A DNA stretch of 64,000 nucleotides from Varibaculum cambriense DSM 15806 (GCF_000420065.1 NZ_ATUF01000002.1:930001-994000); one strand, 5' to 3'; shown: positions 34,081-43,867, counted from the first letter of the stretch. The notes: a model not told the origin generated them from the letters alone. Numbers and translations: made by a program.

Positions 34081-34262
34081 TCTGGGATTTACTTCCCGGT
34101 CCTAAGTGGCTGAAATTCCTACAGGTAGTGCTGATAATCGCCCTGATCATCATGGCCTGCTTTTGGTGGCTCTTCCCCTGGATTTCCCAGACCCTGGATC
34201 TAACCGGTACTACCGTGGGTAGTCCCCAAGGGCATGGCAGTAATCAGGTAGGCTGGCTTTAA
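34068..34262 (+). CDS. Small membrane protein following the sortase
   Basis: The 64-residue protein has one long membrane helix (LKFLQVVLIIALIIMACFWWLFPWI) and a polar tail, and starts inside the sortase gene (AGGAGG site before ATG 34068). Similar short proteins beginning with an Ile-Trp and Leu-Pro-Gly-Pro pattern follow the sortase in other actinobacteria. Function is unknown. It ends 53 bases before the convergent pknB stop. Confidence 0.75.
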   Translation: MCGLIWDLLPGPKWLKFLQVVLIIALIIMACFWWLFPWISQTLDLTGTTVGSPQGHGSNQVGWL

Positions 34263-34315
34263 AGCACCTCCCAGTACCTGCCTATACCCGGGGTAGTTAC
34301 CAGGTAAACGTAACC

Positions 34316-36124
34316 TTAGGGAGTAGAGGCGCTCGGAGAAGGATCCGAACTGGAATTATTTCCCCCTGAGGGTGCAGACGGGCTAGCCGGAGCGGGCGCA
34401 GGCGGAGTCTTGGCCACTTTCACCGTGACCGAACTGCCCACCTTTACTCGTCCCGAAGGCTCTACCGAAACAATCTGCCCATTGGGAACCGCCGTGGTTT
34501 CTTCAGTGACCGTATTAGTTTGTAAACCTAAATCAGCTAGGTACTTCAATCCCTGTTCCTGAGATTTACCCACTACCTGCCCCGAATCAATCGACACGTA
34601 ACCGGAAGACAAGACGAGAATAACTTCTTCATCCTTGCTAGCGGAAGATCCCGCTTCTGGAGTGGTACGGATAACCCGATCAGCTGCAACTTTGGAGTCA
34701 TCCTCGTATTTTACTGAGCCTACTCGCAAGCCGGCATCCTCTAAGGCTTTTCGGGCCGCATCTTGTGTCTGTCCCGAAACATCAGGAACGGTAATCTCGG
34801 CAGCTCCGGAAGATAACTGGATAGTTACCGTGGATCCGGTATCCACCTTAGTACCGGGTTTGGGGTCGGTAGCTGCGACTTTACCTTTGTCCACAGTGTC
34901 AGAAGCTATGGCCTGCCCCTGCTCCATATTTAATCCCAAGCCTTCGAGAGTGCGTTGCGCCTCGATAGCGCTCATCCCGATAATATTTTCTGGGATTGCT
35001 ACTTGTTGCGGTTCTTGAGCCCTATTAGAAGCGATTAGCCACCAAACTACAGCGATTAAAGCTATTGCAACTAATATCCCTATTACTACTGCCCAAATAA
35101 CCTTCTTCTTTTTCTTCCGGGCTGCTTCGTCCTCATCCTCAGCATCCGGGTTTTCTTCCATTACCTGTGACCACTGGGCGGGGGCATAGGAAGTCTGCGG
35201 GGCAACAAACCCTTCAGTCGGGGTACTAACTGGCAGGGGAGGCAATTCTGGGGCAGAAATTGCGGCTCCGGCAGCCGCCCTTACCATGTCCGAACGCATC
35301 GCCGCCGCATCCTGGTAACGATCCTCGGGCCGCTTAGCTAAAGATTTCATCACCATCCGGTCAAGTTCGGGACTAATATCGGCGGCAATGGAGGAAGGAA
35401 GTGGAGGCATTTCCGCTACGTGTTGGTAGGCGACCGAAACCGCAGAATCACCTTTGAAGGGGGCTCTGCCAGTGAGCAATTCGAATAACATACAGCCGCA
35501 AGAGTACAGATCCGAGCGGGTATCTACGGTTTCTCCGCGCGCCTGCTCTGGAGATAAATACTGCGCGGTTCCTACTACCGCATCGGTGCTGGTCATGGTC
35601 TGTCCAGAATCTTCCAAGGCGCGGGCAATCCCAAAATCCATGACTTTGATTTTTCCGCTATTGGTTAGCATCACGTTGCCGGGCTTAATATCCCGGTGCA
35701 CCAAGCCTCGTTTATGGGAATATTCGAGGGCGTTAAGCACTCCCGACATAATTTCGATGGCTTCGTTAATGGGTACCGGCTGTCCATCGGTAAGGAGCTG
35801 ATGTACGGTGTGTCCCTCTACCAGCTCCATCACGATATAGGGAACATGCACCTCGGTGCCGTCGGGGGCAGTTACTACCTGTTCGCCAGTGTCATAAACC
35901 TGAACAATGTTTTCGTGATTTAAGGAAGCAGAAGCTAAAGCCTCTCGCCGAAAACGCGTCAAGAAAACGGTGTCCTTCGCCAGGTCTATGCGCAGCATTT
36001 TTATCGCTACCACCCGCGAGAGCAGGGTGTCATAGGCTTGGTGTACTTCCGCCATTCCCCCTCTTCCGATGAGGGAACGGATTTCGTAGCGTCCTCCGCC
36101 TATGCGGTATGGAGATTCTGCCAT
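34316..36124 (-). CDS. pknB: Serine/threonine protein kinase with PASTA domains, PknB
   Basis: The 602-residue transmembrane receptor kinase has the glycine loop IGRGGMAEVHQAYD near 18, Lys in VVAIKMLRID near 40, catalytic loop HRDIKPGNVML near 138, and DFG (KVMDFGIARAL). A juxtamembrane acidic and basic stretch leads to a membrane helix at about 343-366. Three PASTA repeats follow (about 372-440, 441-508 and 509-575), the third less canonical, then a Pro/Ser tail. PASTA domains sense muropeptides or lipid II. M. tuberculosis PknB has four, so this one is shorter. Its start overlaps the pknA end by 25 bases. Confidence 0.96.
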   Translation of the reverse strand: MAESPYRIGGGRYEIRSLIGRGGMAEVHQAYDTLLSRVVAIKMLRIDLAKDTVFLTRFRREALASASLNHENIVQVYDTGEQVVTAPDGTEVHVPYIVMELVEGHTVHQLLTDGQPVPINEAIEIMSGVLNALEYSHKRGLVHRDIKPGNVMLTNSGKIKVMDFGIARALEDSGQTMTSTDAVVGTAQYLSPEQARGETVDTRSDLYSCGCMLFELLTGRAPFKGDSAVSVAYQHVAEMPPLPSSIAADISPELDRMVMKSLAKRPEDRYQDAAAMRSDMVRAAAGAAISAPELPPLPVSTPTEGFVAPQTSYAPAQWSQVMEENPDAEDEDEAARKKKKKVIWAVVIGILVAIALIAVVWWLIASNRAQEPQQVAIPENIIGMSAIEAQRTLEGLGLNMEQGQAIASDTVDKGKVAATDPKPGTKVDTGSTVTIQLSSGAAEITVPDVSGQTQDAARKALEDAGLRVGSVKYEDDSKVAADRVIRTTPEAGSSASKDEEVILVLSSGYVSIDSGQVVGKSQEQGLKYLADLGLQTNTVTEETTAVPNGQIVSVEPSGRVKVGSSVTVKVAKTPPAPAPASPSAPSGGNNSSSDPSPSASTP

Positions 36125-38025
36125 TGGTCTTCCTTTTGTTCCGAAACTACCATTATTACAGCTTTTTGGTTACCGGTCGCCGGGGAGGGAGCAGCGGAGT
36201 AAACCAGTCCGGCTCCCAGGCTCAATGCGGTTACCAGTATCCACAAAATTAGGGTCACTAAAATCGGGTATAGCGTTGAACGATACTCAGCGTTAGCGTG
36301 TAGAGCTCGGAAAATGTCTTGGTTCCACCATTTCCGGCTCAAGAAGGGGACTTTTTCATAGGGGCGGCGTAATCTGGCTACCTCCGCCGCTAGGGGGTCA
36401 GCAGGCCGCAGACCGATCTGAGATTCCAGCCGGTGGCTCCAGGCAGCTAAAGGTTCCGTGAGGGAAGGGGAAAGAGCCTGCGAGGATGGTGAGGCCGGCG
36501 TGGCATAGCGAGGGGGCGTAGGTGCTTTACGCCAGTTAAATACCTGAGGTAATGACCGTAGTCGCTCGATTTGAGAACGCGGCCTGGAAGCGGAAACCGG
36601 AGGGATGAGCGCCGCAAACTCGCGAGGCCGCTCTCGCAGTCGCACGCGTTGTTGCCAGGCATCCTCGGGGAGAGGGACCGAATTTGGCGGTATCTGGGGG
36701 GCCGGGACTGTGCCTCCAGACAGATAGAGCATTGGGGAACCATCTTCTTCCGTGGGAGTGTCAGAAGTCGATAGCGGCTGCCAGGCTGCAGATTTAGTAC
36801 TCGCGGCAACGGGCTCGGGTTTATCAGACACTGCGGCGGACGCCTCCGCGGAAGTCGTGCCCTGTTTAGCGAAGGTAGTATCCGCAAGGGATTCCGGCGC
36901 TTGCTGATCCAGTTGTGCTAGTTCTTCCAGATCTTCTTGCAGATTCTCTAGATCGGCAGCCTCCCCAGCTGCCGGCTCTATCACTTGCCCCACCAGCGCT
37001 TCGGATTCTTCATGGGTAGCTGAGGTAGCTGGGGCCTCTTGAACGCTAGCTTCCTCGCTGGAAACACCACCTGACGGGCCGGTGGAGGTAAGGGCCTGCT
37101 GTACTTCCTCCAAGCGTTGCATCAATTCAGTTGCACTGGCGAGGCGGTTTTGGGGCTCTTTTTCTAGTAGCTGCATTACCAGTTCGCGCAAACTGGGAGC
37201 GACTGAATCTGGCAAGGGCGGAACCGGTTTATTGACGTGGGCAAAAGCTATGTCCACCGGCTTTTTACCGCTAAAGGGACGTCTGCCAGCCAGAGCCTCA
37301 TAAGCGATAACCCCCAGGGCGTATAGATCGCCCGCAGGAGTAGCCGGCTGCCCCATAGCTTGTTCGGGAGGTAGATATTGGGCGGTACCCATTACCATCC
37401 CCGCCTGAGTTAAGTTAACTTGTCCGGGAGCCTTAGAAATCCCGAAATCGGTTAGTTTTACTGCTCCCGTGGGAGTCACCATAATGTTGCCCGGTTTAAT
37501 ATCCCGGTGCACAATCCCGGCGCCATGCACTGCGCTGAGGGCATCAGCGGTCTGGTACAAAACCGATAACAAGAAATCGGTTTCTAAAGTGTGTTCGCGG
37601 TCAAGGATTTCAGTTAAAGAAACCCCGTCAACCAGCTCCATGCTGATCCATCCCAGCCCGGCGTCCTCGCCCGATGCCTGGACAGCTGCCAAATTCGGGT
37701 GATGAACCCGAGAGGCATTATAGGCTTCAATGCGCAGCCGTGACAGGAATAGTTTCTTCCCCGCCAGCTCCGGACGCAGAATTTTTAGCGCCAGCCTTTC
37801 CCCAGTTTTTTCATCCAGCGTTTGCCAGACCTCTCCCATACCGCCAATAGCTAGGCGGGAGAGAAGCAGGTAACGCCCGGAAATCTTCATTCCAACTTTT
37901 AAGGCGGCAACCGCTTTTTGCGCATTGGTCGCCTGCCCAGTAGAGGTAGCCACCGGGTCTAGGGGAGTAGACATTTCAGCTTCCCGTCCGCGTGGCGGGA
38001 CGGGAAGTACGCGACTATCAGCCAT
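36100..38025 (-). CDS. pknA: Serine/threonine protein kinase PknA
   Basis: The 641-residue membrane kinase has the kinase domain at about residues 50-315 with AIGGMGEVWQTLDE, ALKILRPE, HRDIKPGNIMVTP and KLTDFGISKAP. A long acidic then Pro-rich linker (about 320-590) leads to one membrane helix near the C-terminus (LYPILVTLILWILVTALSLGAGL) and a short outside tail without PASTA domains. This matches PknA of the growth-control cluster, though the linker is unusually long. It overlaps pbpA at its start (eight bases) and pknB at its end, so all are coupled. Confidence 0.94.
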   Translation of the reverse strand: MADSRVLPVPPRGREAEMSTPLDPVATSTGQATNAQKAVAALKVGMKISGRYLLLSRLAIGGMGEVWQTLDEKTGERLALKILRPELAGKKLFLSRLRIEAYNASRVHHPNLAAVQASGEDAGLGWISMELVDGVSLTEILDREHTLETDFLLSVLYQTADALSAVHGAGIVHRDIKPGNIMVTPTGAVKLTDFGISKAPGQVNLTQAGMVMGTAQYLPPEQAMGQPATPAGDLYALGVIAYEALAGRRPFSGKKPVDIAFAHVNKPVPPLPDSVAPSLRELVMQLLEKEPQNRLASATELMQRLEEVQQALTSTGPSGGVSSEEASVQEAPATSATHEESEALVGQVIEPAAGEAADLENLQEDLEELAQLDQQAPESLADTTFAKQGTTSAEASAAVSDKPEPVAASTKSAAWQPLSTSDTPTEEDGSPMLYLSGGTVPAPQIPPNSVPLPEDAWQQRVRLRERPREFAALIPPVSASRPRSQIERLRSLPQVFNWRKAPTPPRYATPASPSSQALSPSLTEPLAAWSHRLESQIGLRPADPLAAEVARLRRPYEKVPFLSRKWWNQDIFRALHANAEYRSTLYPILVTLILWILVTALSLGAGLVYSAAPSPATGNQKAVIMVVSEQKEDQWQNLHTA

Positions 38026-39490
38026 GATTCACCGCCGCCTGGATTACCTGTTTTGCGATTGGCCCGGCCACCGGTCCGCCGTGAGGAGCTGGATTGGAAC
38101 TATCGCCTTCGACTACCACCGCAAAAGCTAGGGGCAGGTTGGGGGTATCGGCCCAGCCCACATACCAGGCATCGGTCCGATTAACGCCGGTCTCCGCGGT
38201 ACCGGTTTTAGCTCCCATCTCAACTCCGGCAACTCGACCAGGCTCCCCGGTTCCGTCTTCAACGGTTTGGATCATCATTTGTCGTAGCTGTGAGGCGACC
38301 TCTTTGGAGATCGGTTTACCGAGCTTACCCCCGGAACGGTAGGTTCTGGTGACTTTCCCATCTGGCCCCAACTCGGCTGCCACCAAGAAGGGACGTACCT
38401 GCGTACCTTGGTTCGCCACTGCTGCGGCCACCGTAGACATCATTAAAGGTGAAGTGCGCACCTCGTACTCTCCGATCGCGCTCATCATGGTGGAAGCTAG
38501 TCCCGGGTCGGAGGAAGGGAAGTGCGACTTTTGTACTGGCAGCGGAATCTTTAATTCGGTTTTGGGGTCAAAACCGAAAGCCGCGGTTTTGTCTTTTAAT
38601 GCCTGATATCCCAAGTCTTGACCGAGCTTCGCGAAGGGAGTGTTACAAGAATAGGCAAAAGCGTAAGCAAACGTGGGGTGACCGTTTCCGCAGCTAGTGG
38701 ATTCGATATTGGAAATCCGTGCTCGCGATCCGGGCAGTGGCACCGACACGGGAGCTTCCACGGCGTCCTCGGGAGTGCGGATTTGTTGTTCCAGGGCGGC
38801 GGCGGCAGTAATGATTTTAAAGGAGGAGCCAGGAGGGTATTCTCCTCGCAAAGCCCGATCCAGTAAGGGTTTAGATGGTTCCGCCTGCAGCTGTTTTAAG
38901 GTCTGTTGTGACTGTTTTTCAGTGCCCGTAGCTAAAGAGTTGGGATTAAAACGCGGGGTAGTAACGGCAGCGAGGATTGCCCCGGTCTGATAATTGATCG
39001 CAACTACCGCACCTTTACGATTACCGAGTGCTTGCGCCGCGGCCTGTTGCATCTGGGGGTCAATCGTAAGGAGTATGCCTCCGCCCTTTTGGTTTTCCCC
39101 AGCTGCATATTTTAATAACTGGGATAAAGCCTGGCTGGAAGCTTCTCCCATTAGTACCGAGTTTTGCAGCCGTTCCATTCCCGTCGCGTTACCCCCGGGA
39201 GAGAGGTAGCCGGTCAGATTGGAGTACAGCGGTGCTTGCTCGGAGTAGACCCGGTGGTAGCGTTTGCGATAGCCGGTAGAGTCTTTTGTGGGCGCTGAAG
39301 CTGCAACCACATTTTCGCCCACCATAATAGGGCCGCGTTCAATATATTTGGAACGGTAAAAGGCGCGAGAATTCCGCCCATCCGCGTTTAAGGAATCAGC
39401 CCCCAGGAACTGGATATAGGTGCACGCCAGCATCAGGGATAAAAACATTACAAAAACTACGAAAAATAGTCGTTTAATCTGTGGATTCAT
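38018..39490 (-). CDS. pbpA: Penicillin-binding protein 2, transpeptidase PbpA
   Basis: The 490-residue class B PBP cross-links peptidoglycan in partnership with the SEDS protein RodA. It has an N-terminal membrane anchor (RLFFVVFVMFLSLMLACTYI), then a transpeptidase domain with SSFK (Ser221 to Lys224), SCN (280-282) and KTG (about 426-428). I start it at 39490, where GGGAGGTGAACGTC precedes ATG. The frame is open 66 codons further but would run inside rodA with a low-complexity Arg/Pro sequence. It overlaps the rodA end by 17 bases and pknA by eight. Confidence 0.95.
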   Translation of the reverse strand: MNPQIKRLFFVVFVMFLSLMLACTYIQFLGADSLNADGRNSRAFYRSKYIERGPIMVGENVVAASAPTKDSTGYRKRYHRVYSEQAPLYSNLTGYLSPGGNATGMERLQNSVLMGEASSQALSQLLKYAAGENQKGGGILLTIDPQMQQAAAQALGNRKGAVVAINYQTGAILAAVTTPRFNPNSLATGTEKQSQQTLKQLQAEPSKPLLDRALRGEYPPGSSFKIITAAAALEQQIRTPEDAVEAPVSVPLPGSRARISNIESTSCGNGHPTFAYAFAYSCNTPFAKLGQDLGYQALKDKTAAFGFDPKTELKIPLPVQKSHFPSSDPGLASTMMSAIGEYEVRTSPLMMSTVAAAVANQGTQVRPFLVAAELGPDGKVTRTYRSGGKLGKPISKEVASQLRQMMIQTVEDGTGEPGRVAGVEMGAKTGTAETGVNRTDAWYVGWADTPNLPLAFAVVVEGDSSNPAPHGGPVAGPIAKQVIQAAVNHG

Positions 39491-41054
39491 GACGTTCACC
39501 TCCCTGTACGGGGCGAACGGAACGGACGGCACCAGGCGCCGGAGGACTGGCAAGCGGTCTCGCCGCCGAGGGCTGCTTAGTTGCTGCCCGATTAGGAGTG
39601 AAAGTCGCGGGGGAGGCCGCGGAGGGCACCTCGCTCCCAGTGGTACTAGGCTCCAGCGACGCCGAGCGTTTCTCCTGCTGACGAGCAATCACCGCTTCCA
39701 GTTCGGCAGTATCGATAACTCCGCTCTCGGTGGTTACTGGCTTTCGTGCCTCATTAGATAGGCGCAGCAGTAAGGCCAAAATCACCCAGTTGGCGACCAG
39801 CGAAGATCCGCCTGCCGCTACAAACGGCAAGGTAAGCCCGGTAGAGGGGATTACCCGGGTTAGTCCGCCGACTACCACAAATACTTGGAACCCGATAGTG
39901 AAAGCAAAACCGGTGGCTAGCAGCTTCCCAAAGCTATCGCGCACGATCAGGGCAGTCCGCATCCCGCGTTCCACGAAAATAAAGTACAGGGTGAGCAGGG
40001 CGAGCGAGCCGGTTAGCCCCAGTTCTTCCCCGAGGGAAGCAAATATAAAGTCCGAGTTCGCAAAAGGGGTGAGGGAGGGCGAACCCTGCGCCCAACCGGT
40101 ACCGAGAATGCCGCCATCCGCCATCCCAAATAGCCCGGAGACCAGCTGTCCTGATCCCCCAATAGGACGGGAATAGATTTCGGGGTCGAGGGCGTGGAGC
40201 CAGACATCAATACGCGCCTGCACATGCGAAAATAGACGGGAAGCTAAGAACACGGCAGGGGCAAAAAGGATCGCTCCGATTAGCAGCCAGGAAGTCTGAT
40301 TCGTGGCCACATACAGCATAGCTACGAACAAACCGAAGATTAGTAGGGAAGTTCCCAGGTCCCGTTCGAATACCAAGATCATAATGGAGGCCGCCCACAC
40401 CACCAGGAGGGGGCCGAGATCTCGCAGGCGGGGCAGGCGCATTCCCAGTAGCGATTTTCCGCCTTGGATTAATGCTTCTCGGCGAGTGGTTAAGTATCCG
40501 GCGAAGAAAATAGCCAAACAAATCTTGGCGATCTCGGAGGGCTGGATGGAAAATCCGATGTTAATCCAGATACGAGCACCGTTGATGCTGCTCCCGATAA
40601 CCGGTGCTAAGGGCAGGAGTAACAGCACGATTGCCAGCAGCATTGATAAATAGGTGTAGTTACGCAGTTTCCGATAGTCACTAACAACTGCCAGCGTAAC
40701 CACCATCAAAATTACGCCTATCAGGGTAAATAATGCTTGTTTGAACCCCACATACAGGTTGGAATCCGGACCGTACGCCAAGTCTAAGCGGTAAATCATT
40801 ACCAAGCCGATGCCATTTAAAGCCAAAACTGCCGGCAGCAGTACCGGGTCAGCATAGGGGGCGAGGAAACGAACCGCTAGGTGGGTGGCGAGGGCAAAGG
40901 CTCCCAGCACACACATATGCAAGACGAAGGAAGTGGGGAGGGCGCCGGTGCGGTTAACATTAATGGAGAAATATCCCAAGAAACACATTGCCAGGGCTAC
41001 CACTATTAACAGCAGTTCTGCCAGGCGGCCAGTCGGGTGTTTTATCTTTGCCAC
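39474..41054 (-). CDS. rodA: SEDS peptidoglycan polymerase, RodA/FtsW family
   Basis: The 526-residue polytopic protein has about twelve helices to residue 455. Family features include INGARIWINIGFSIQPSEIAKIC, AMLYVATNQTSW, IPSTGLTLPFVAAGGSSLVANW and the conserved loop Asp region (FERDLGTSLLIFGLF). A Pro/Ala/Thr-rich cytosolic tail of about 65 residues follows. RodA polymerises lipid II into glycan strands and pairs with PbpA, whose gene overlaps its end. It starts 74 bases after pstP. Confidence 0.95.
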   Translation of the reverse strand: MAKIKHPTGRLAELLLIVVALAMCFLGYFSINVNRTGALPTSFVLHMCVLGAFALATHLAVRFLAPYADPVLLPAVLALNGIGLVMIYRLDLAYGPDSNLYVGFKQALFTLIGVILMVVTLAVVSDYRKLRNYTYLSMLLAIVLLLLPLAPVIGSSINGARIWINIGFSIQPSEIAKICLAIFFAGYLTTRREALIQGGKSLLGMRLPRLRDLGPLLVVWAASIMILVFERDLGTSLLIFGLFVAMLYVATNQTSWLLIGAILFAPAVFLASRLFSHVQARIDVWLHALDPEIYSRPIGGSGQLVSGLFGMADGGILGTGWAQGSPSLTPFANSDFIFASLGEELGLTGSLALLTLYFIFVERGMRTALIVRDSFGKLLATGFAFTIGFQVFVVVGGLTRVIPSTGLTLPFVAAGGSSLVANWVILALLLRLSNEARKPVTTESGVIDTAELEAVIARQQEKRSASLEPSTTGSEVPSAASPATFTPNRAATKQPSAARPLASPPAPGAVRSVRPVQGGERHESTD

Positions 41055-41127
41055 AAGTACCTTCCCCCTTTCTTATTTCTGTTCTCTCGTTTTGATATTG
41101 GATGTGTTTAGATGGGTTACTGGTTAG

Positions 41128-42324
41128 CTAGGAGTTGTTAGCTGAAGTAGATGAAGAAGTTTCAGCCGGTGTGGACGGGGACACTTCTTGCTTGGTTTTC
41201 TCCGGGGTGGCGGCAGGGGATTGGGCTTCAGAAACCGAAGTTGAAGGCACTGACGGGGTGGGGTCAGGTCGCTCTGAGATCCCGTACCACAGGGCGCCGG
41301 CAAATAGAGCTATTAGGATTAGCAGTCCCACAATCACTCCGATGATCCTTCCCCAGCGGTTTTTGGGGGCAGGGTCTTCCTCAACTAGGGATTCCGTCGG
41401 TATTGCCGCCCGCGCCTGAGAAAAAGATGAATCTTCGTTCTCGTCCTCGGGGTTTGACTTATCTTCGCTGGCGATCTCACTCGCGTCCCGATCAGCTTTA
41501 GTCGCTGCGTCGCGGGAGTCCTCTTTCTGTTGGCTGCGCAGCTGGGCAAGCCGGTCAGTAGCTGCGGCCCCCACTACCTGAGGTTCTGTTTCTCGCGGAT
41601 CCTCCACAATATCGGCAACCACACAGGTGATGTTGTCGGGGCCACCGGCTTTTAACGCTAGCTCCACTAACGATTCGCAGGCCTGTTGCGGAGTTTCACT
41701 GCGATAGAGCATTTTGCCGATGGTTTGACCGGATACAAAGCCACATAGCCCATCAGAGCACAGCAACCAGCGGTCACCTACTGTGAATTCGGGGTGGGAT
41801 TCGTCGAGGGTAACGTCCTCTTGAGAATCCCCCAGCACCCGCAGCAGCACTGAACGTTGGGGATGAGTTTCTGCCTGCTCGGGAGTGAGCTGCCCCGTGT
41901 CTACCAGGTATTGCACAAATGAATGATCATTAGTCATTTGCCGCAATTCGCCGCCGCGTAAACGGTAGGCGCGCGAATCCCCAATATGGGTCATAGTTAA
42001 AGCGTCTTTGCTGCGGCGAATAGCTATACAAGTGGTGCCCAGACCGGTTAATGCCGGATCTTGGGTGGAGCGTTCGCACAGTTCCTGGTGCGCCTGAGAT
42101 ATTGCTTCCCGAAGGCTTTCTAGAGCTTCCTCGGGATTGTCAGCTTCATTGTCCAGGGAACGTAAATGATCAATCGCTATCGAGGAAGCGATATCTCCCC
42201 CGGCAGGCCCGCCCATTCCATCTGCTAATACCAGCAGGTTAGGCCCGGCGTAACCGGAATCTTGGTTAGATTGGCGGATCTTGCCGATATCAGAGAGGGC
42301 GGCATAGTTGAATCCGATGCTCAT
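41128..42324 (-). CDS. pstP: PP2C-type serine/threonine phosphatase PstP
   Basis: The 398-residue protein has the PP2C catalytic domain at about residues 5-240. Metal-site motifs are SNQDSGYAG, LVLADGMGGPAGGD, THIGDSRAYRLRGG, LLCSDGLCG and GGPDNITCVVADI. A charged cytosolic linker, one membrane helix (about 325-347) and a Ser/Thr/Pro-rich outside tail follow. It is the partner phosphatase of PknA and PknB. Its ATG overlaps the fhaB stop by four bases. Confidence 0.96.
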   Translation of the reverse strand: MSIGFNYAALSDIGKIRQSNQDSGYAGPNLLVLADGMGGPAGGDIASSIAIDHLRSLDNEADNPEEALESLREAISQAHQELCERSTQDPALTGLGTTCIAIRRSKDALTMTHIGDSRAYRLRGGELRQMTNDHSFVQYLVDTGQLTPEQAETHPQRSVLLRVLGDSQEDVTLDESHPEFTVGDRWLLCSDGLCGFVSGQTIGKMLYRSETPQQACESLVELALKAGGPDNITCVVADIVEDPRETEPQVVGAAATDRLAQLRSQQKEDSRDAATKADRDASEIASEDKSNPEDENEDSSFSQARAAIPTESLVEEDPAPKNRWGRIIGVIVGLLILIALFAGALWYGISERPDPTPSVPSTSVSEAQSPAATPEKTKQEVSPSTPAETSSSTSANNS

Positions 42325-42812
42325 CTAGTTAGCTCCATTGTTGTTTGTCCAATCCGTACTACCATTCCCGGCTCTAAAAGCTGAGCAGTGGTGAGACGGT
42401 TGTTGCCAACGAACGTTCCGTTCGTTGAGTTTAAGTCCTCGATAAACCACTGTCCGTCATTGTGGTAAATGCGGGCATGCCTATTGGAGGCATAAGAATC
42501 GCGGAGGGGAACTGTGCAGTCACCCGAGCGTCCTAAGAGGATCGGGTGACCATCTAGTTTTAACCGATTTCCTGCCAAAGCACCCCCCGTGAAAGCCAAG
42601 TAACGGGGGCGTCCCCCGCGTTTGCTTTTGCGAGGTTTAGACTGCTTCGGTTGCCGGTTAGCTTTGCGGGAGCGGCCAGTCGAGGTTTTAGTGGAGGCGG
42701 TGGCCGCTAAGGAAATATCGCGGCGTAGCACTAGTACTAATCCGATTACTAGCAGCCATAATAGGGCTACGAAACCGAATCGAAGAATAGTGTATAAAAG
42801 TCCAACCGCCAC
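42321..42812 (-). CDS. fhaB: FHA-domain membrane protein FhaB (FipA)
   Basis: The 163-residue protein has an N-terminal helix (about residues 6-28), a basic linker and one FHA domain (about 75-160) with LLGRSGDCTVPLRD, YASNRHARIY and EDLNSTNGTFVGNN, all the phosphothreonine-binding residues. In relatives it binds phosphorylated kinases or division proteins. It starts 12 bases after fhaA and overlaps pstP. Confidence 0.94.
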   Translation of the reverse strand: MAVGLLYTILRFGFVALLWLLVIGLVLVLRRDISLAATASTKTSTGRSRKANRQPKQSKPRKSKRGGRPRYLAFTGGALAGNRLKLDGHPILLGRSGDCTVPLRDSYASNRHARIYHNDGQWFIEDLNSTNGTFVGNNRLTTAQLLEPGMVVRIGQTTMELTR

Positions 42813-42824
42813 GATTACCGCCTA

Positions 42825-43520
42825 TTATTCATCCGCGCTTGAAGTCCAAAATAGCAGGTGGGTGCGGCCGATCGTTAGTTCGTTACCGTCTAAGAGAGTG
42901 GCGGCGCTGATGCGATGGCCTTCCACATAGGAACCGTTAGTCGAGCCCAGATCGGTGGCGATTACCCCTTGGGGAGTGATCCGCAGTTCCAAGTGACGCC
43001 GGGATACTCCCGGATCGTGGACCACAATATCGGCTTCGGATCCGCGACCGATCACCGTGACCGGCTCGGTCAGTAGCCATTGTTGTCCCTCAATATCAAT
43101 GATCGGATGGGAGGGGCTGGCACCGGCAGTAGTTACCGGTGCGGCCGGGCCGCGCCGAATCGAGTTCTCAATTTTTAGTTCCCCGAGTGGATGGTCACCG
43201 GCAGAAAATACTACCTGTACCGGACCTACAAATACGTAGCTTTGCTCGGTGGCATAGGCGGTAGCATCCTGGGCGAGCTCTTGGGAAAGTACCTGCGAGT
43301 TAGCATCCATCACCGATTGGAAGTCTTTTTGGTTGAGCAACACCTGGTATTCATTGGGCACTACCACTCGGCCGTCGCTCAAAGTGGCGCGGGAGTTGTC
43401 CATGCTTTCGCGGATCGCTGACTTTACGTCTACGGCTTTAATTGAACTGGCGAACATCTTAGAAAAAGGAGCGTTCACCCCCTGGGAAACGGCTCTTTCG
43501 AAGCGGTCAACCACTCCCAT
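42825..43520 (-). CDS. fhaA: DUF3662 and FHA-domain protein FhaA
   Basis: The 231-residue protein has an N-terminal DUF3662 domain (MGVVDRFERAVSQGVNAPFS to about residue 115) and a C-terminal FHA domain (about 150-228) with VIGRGSEADIVVHD, VSRRHLELR and TDLGSTNGSYVEGH. The linker is short compared with the long linker of mycobacterial FhaA. It is the first gene of the fhaA-fhaB-pstP-rodA-pbpA-pknA-pknB run. In mycobacteria it binds the phosphorylated MurJ/MviN pseudokinase complex. A site GGAGAGGACG precedes the ATG. Confidence 0.95.
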   Translation of the reverse strand: MGVVDRFERAVSQGVNAPFSKMFASSIKAVDVKSAIRESMDNSRATLSDGRVVVPNEYQVLLNQKDFQSVMDANSQVLSQELAQDATAYATEQSYVFVGPVQVVFSAGDHPLGELKIENSIRRGPAAPVTTAGASPSHPIIDIEGQQWLLTEPVTVIGRGSEADIVVHDPGVSRRHLELRITPQGVIATDLGSTNGSYVEGHRISAATLLDGNELTIGRTHLLFWTSSADE

Positions 43521-43867
43521 ATTTTCGTCCTCTCCAGTAAATCCTTGAATTTGCGGTAGGTGCCCCGGCTCGCTGTTTTAAACCGCCGGATGGTGCCGGT
43601 GCAAACAGCGGGCAGTAGACATACCTAAGGTCAAGGTTAATCGAAAACTTGGTAATAGGTATTATCCCCAGGGTTAAGAGGACGAATTTGCGCTAACTTG
43701 TTGCGCGCTAGGGGCGAATCCCGCTGGGCAAATTTTTCTTTGACAGAGGGAATCTGTGGTTTTTGACGTTGTGAAACGTAACGCCTTTTGCCTGTGGGCT
43801 TGCTCCCGCCTTTGGTTTCGGGGTAGATTTCTATTCGTTGGTTAACGCTTCCGGGCGTTAAACCCAA
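43521..43867. other. Intergenic region between fhaA and tRNA-Leu
   Basis: No gene seen. It should hold the fhaA promoter on the minus strand, which I could not place. On the plus strand TTGCTC (43800-43805), an 18-base spacer and TAGATT (43824-43829) can serve tRNA-Leu. A hairpin TTAACGC/GCGTTAA at 43842-43861 lies in the tRNA 5' leader, six bases before the mature tRNA. Confidence 0.45.

Noticed and set aside
39491-39688. N-terminal extension of PbpA
   Set aside because: Arg/Pro-rich codons inside rodA; a good ribosome site precedes ATG 39490.
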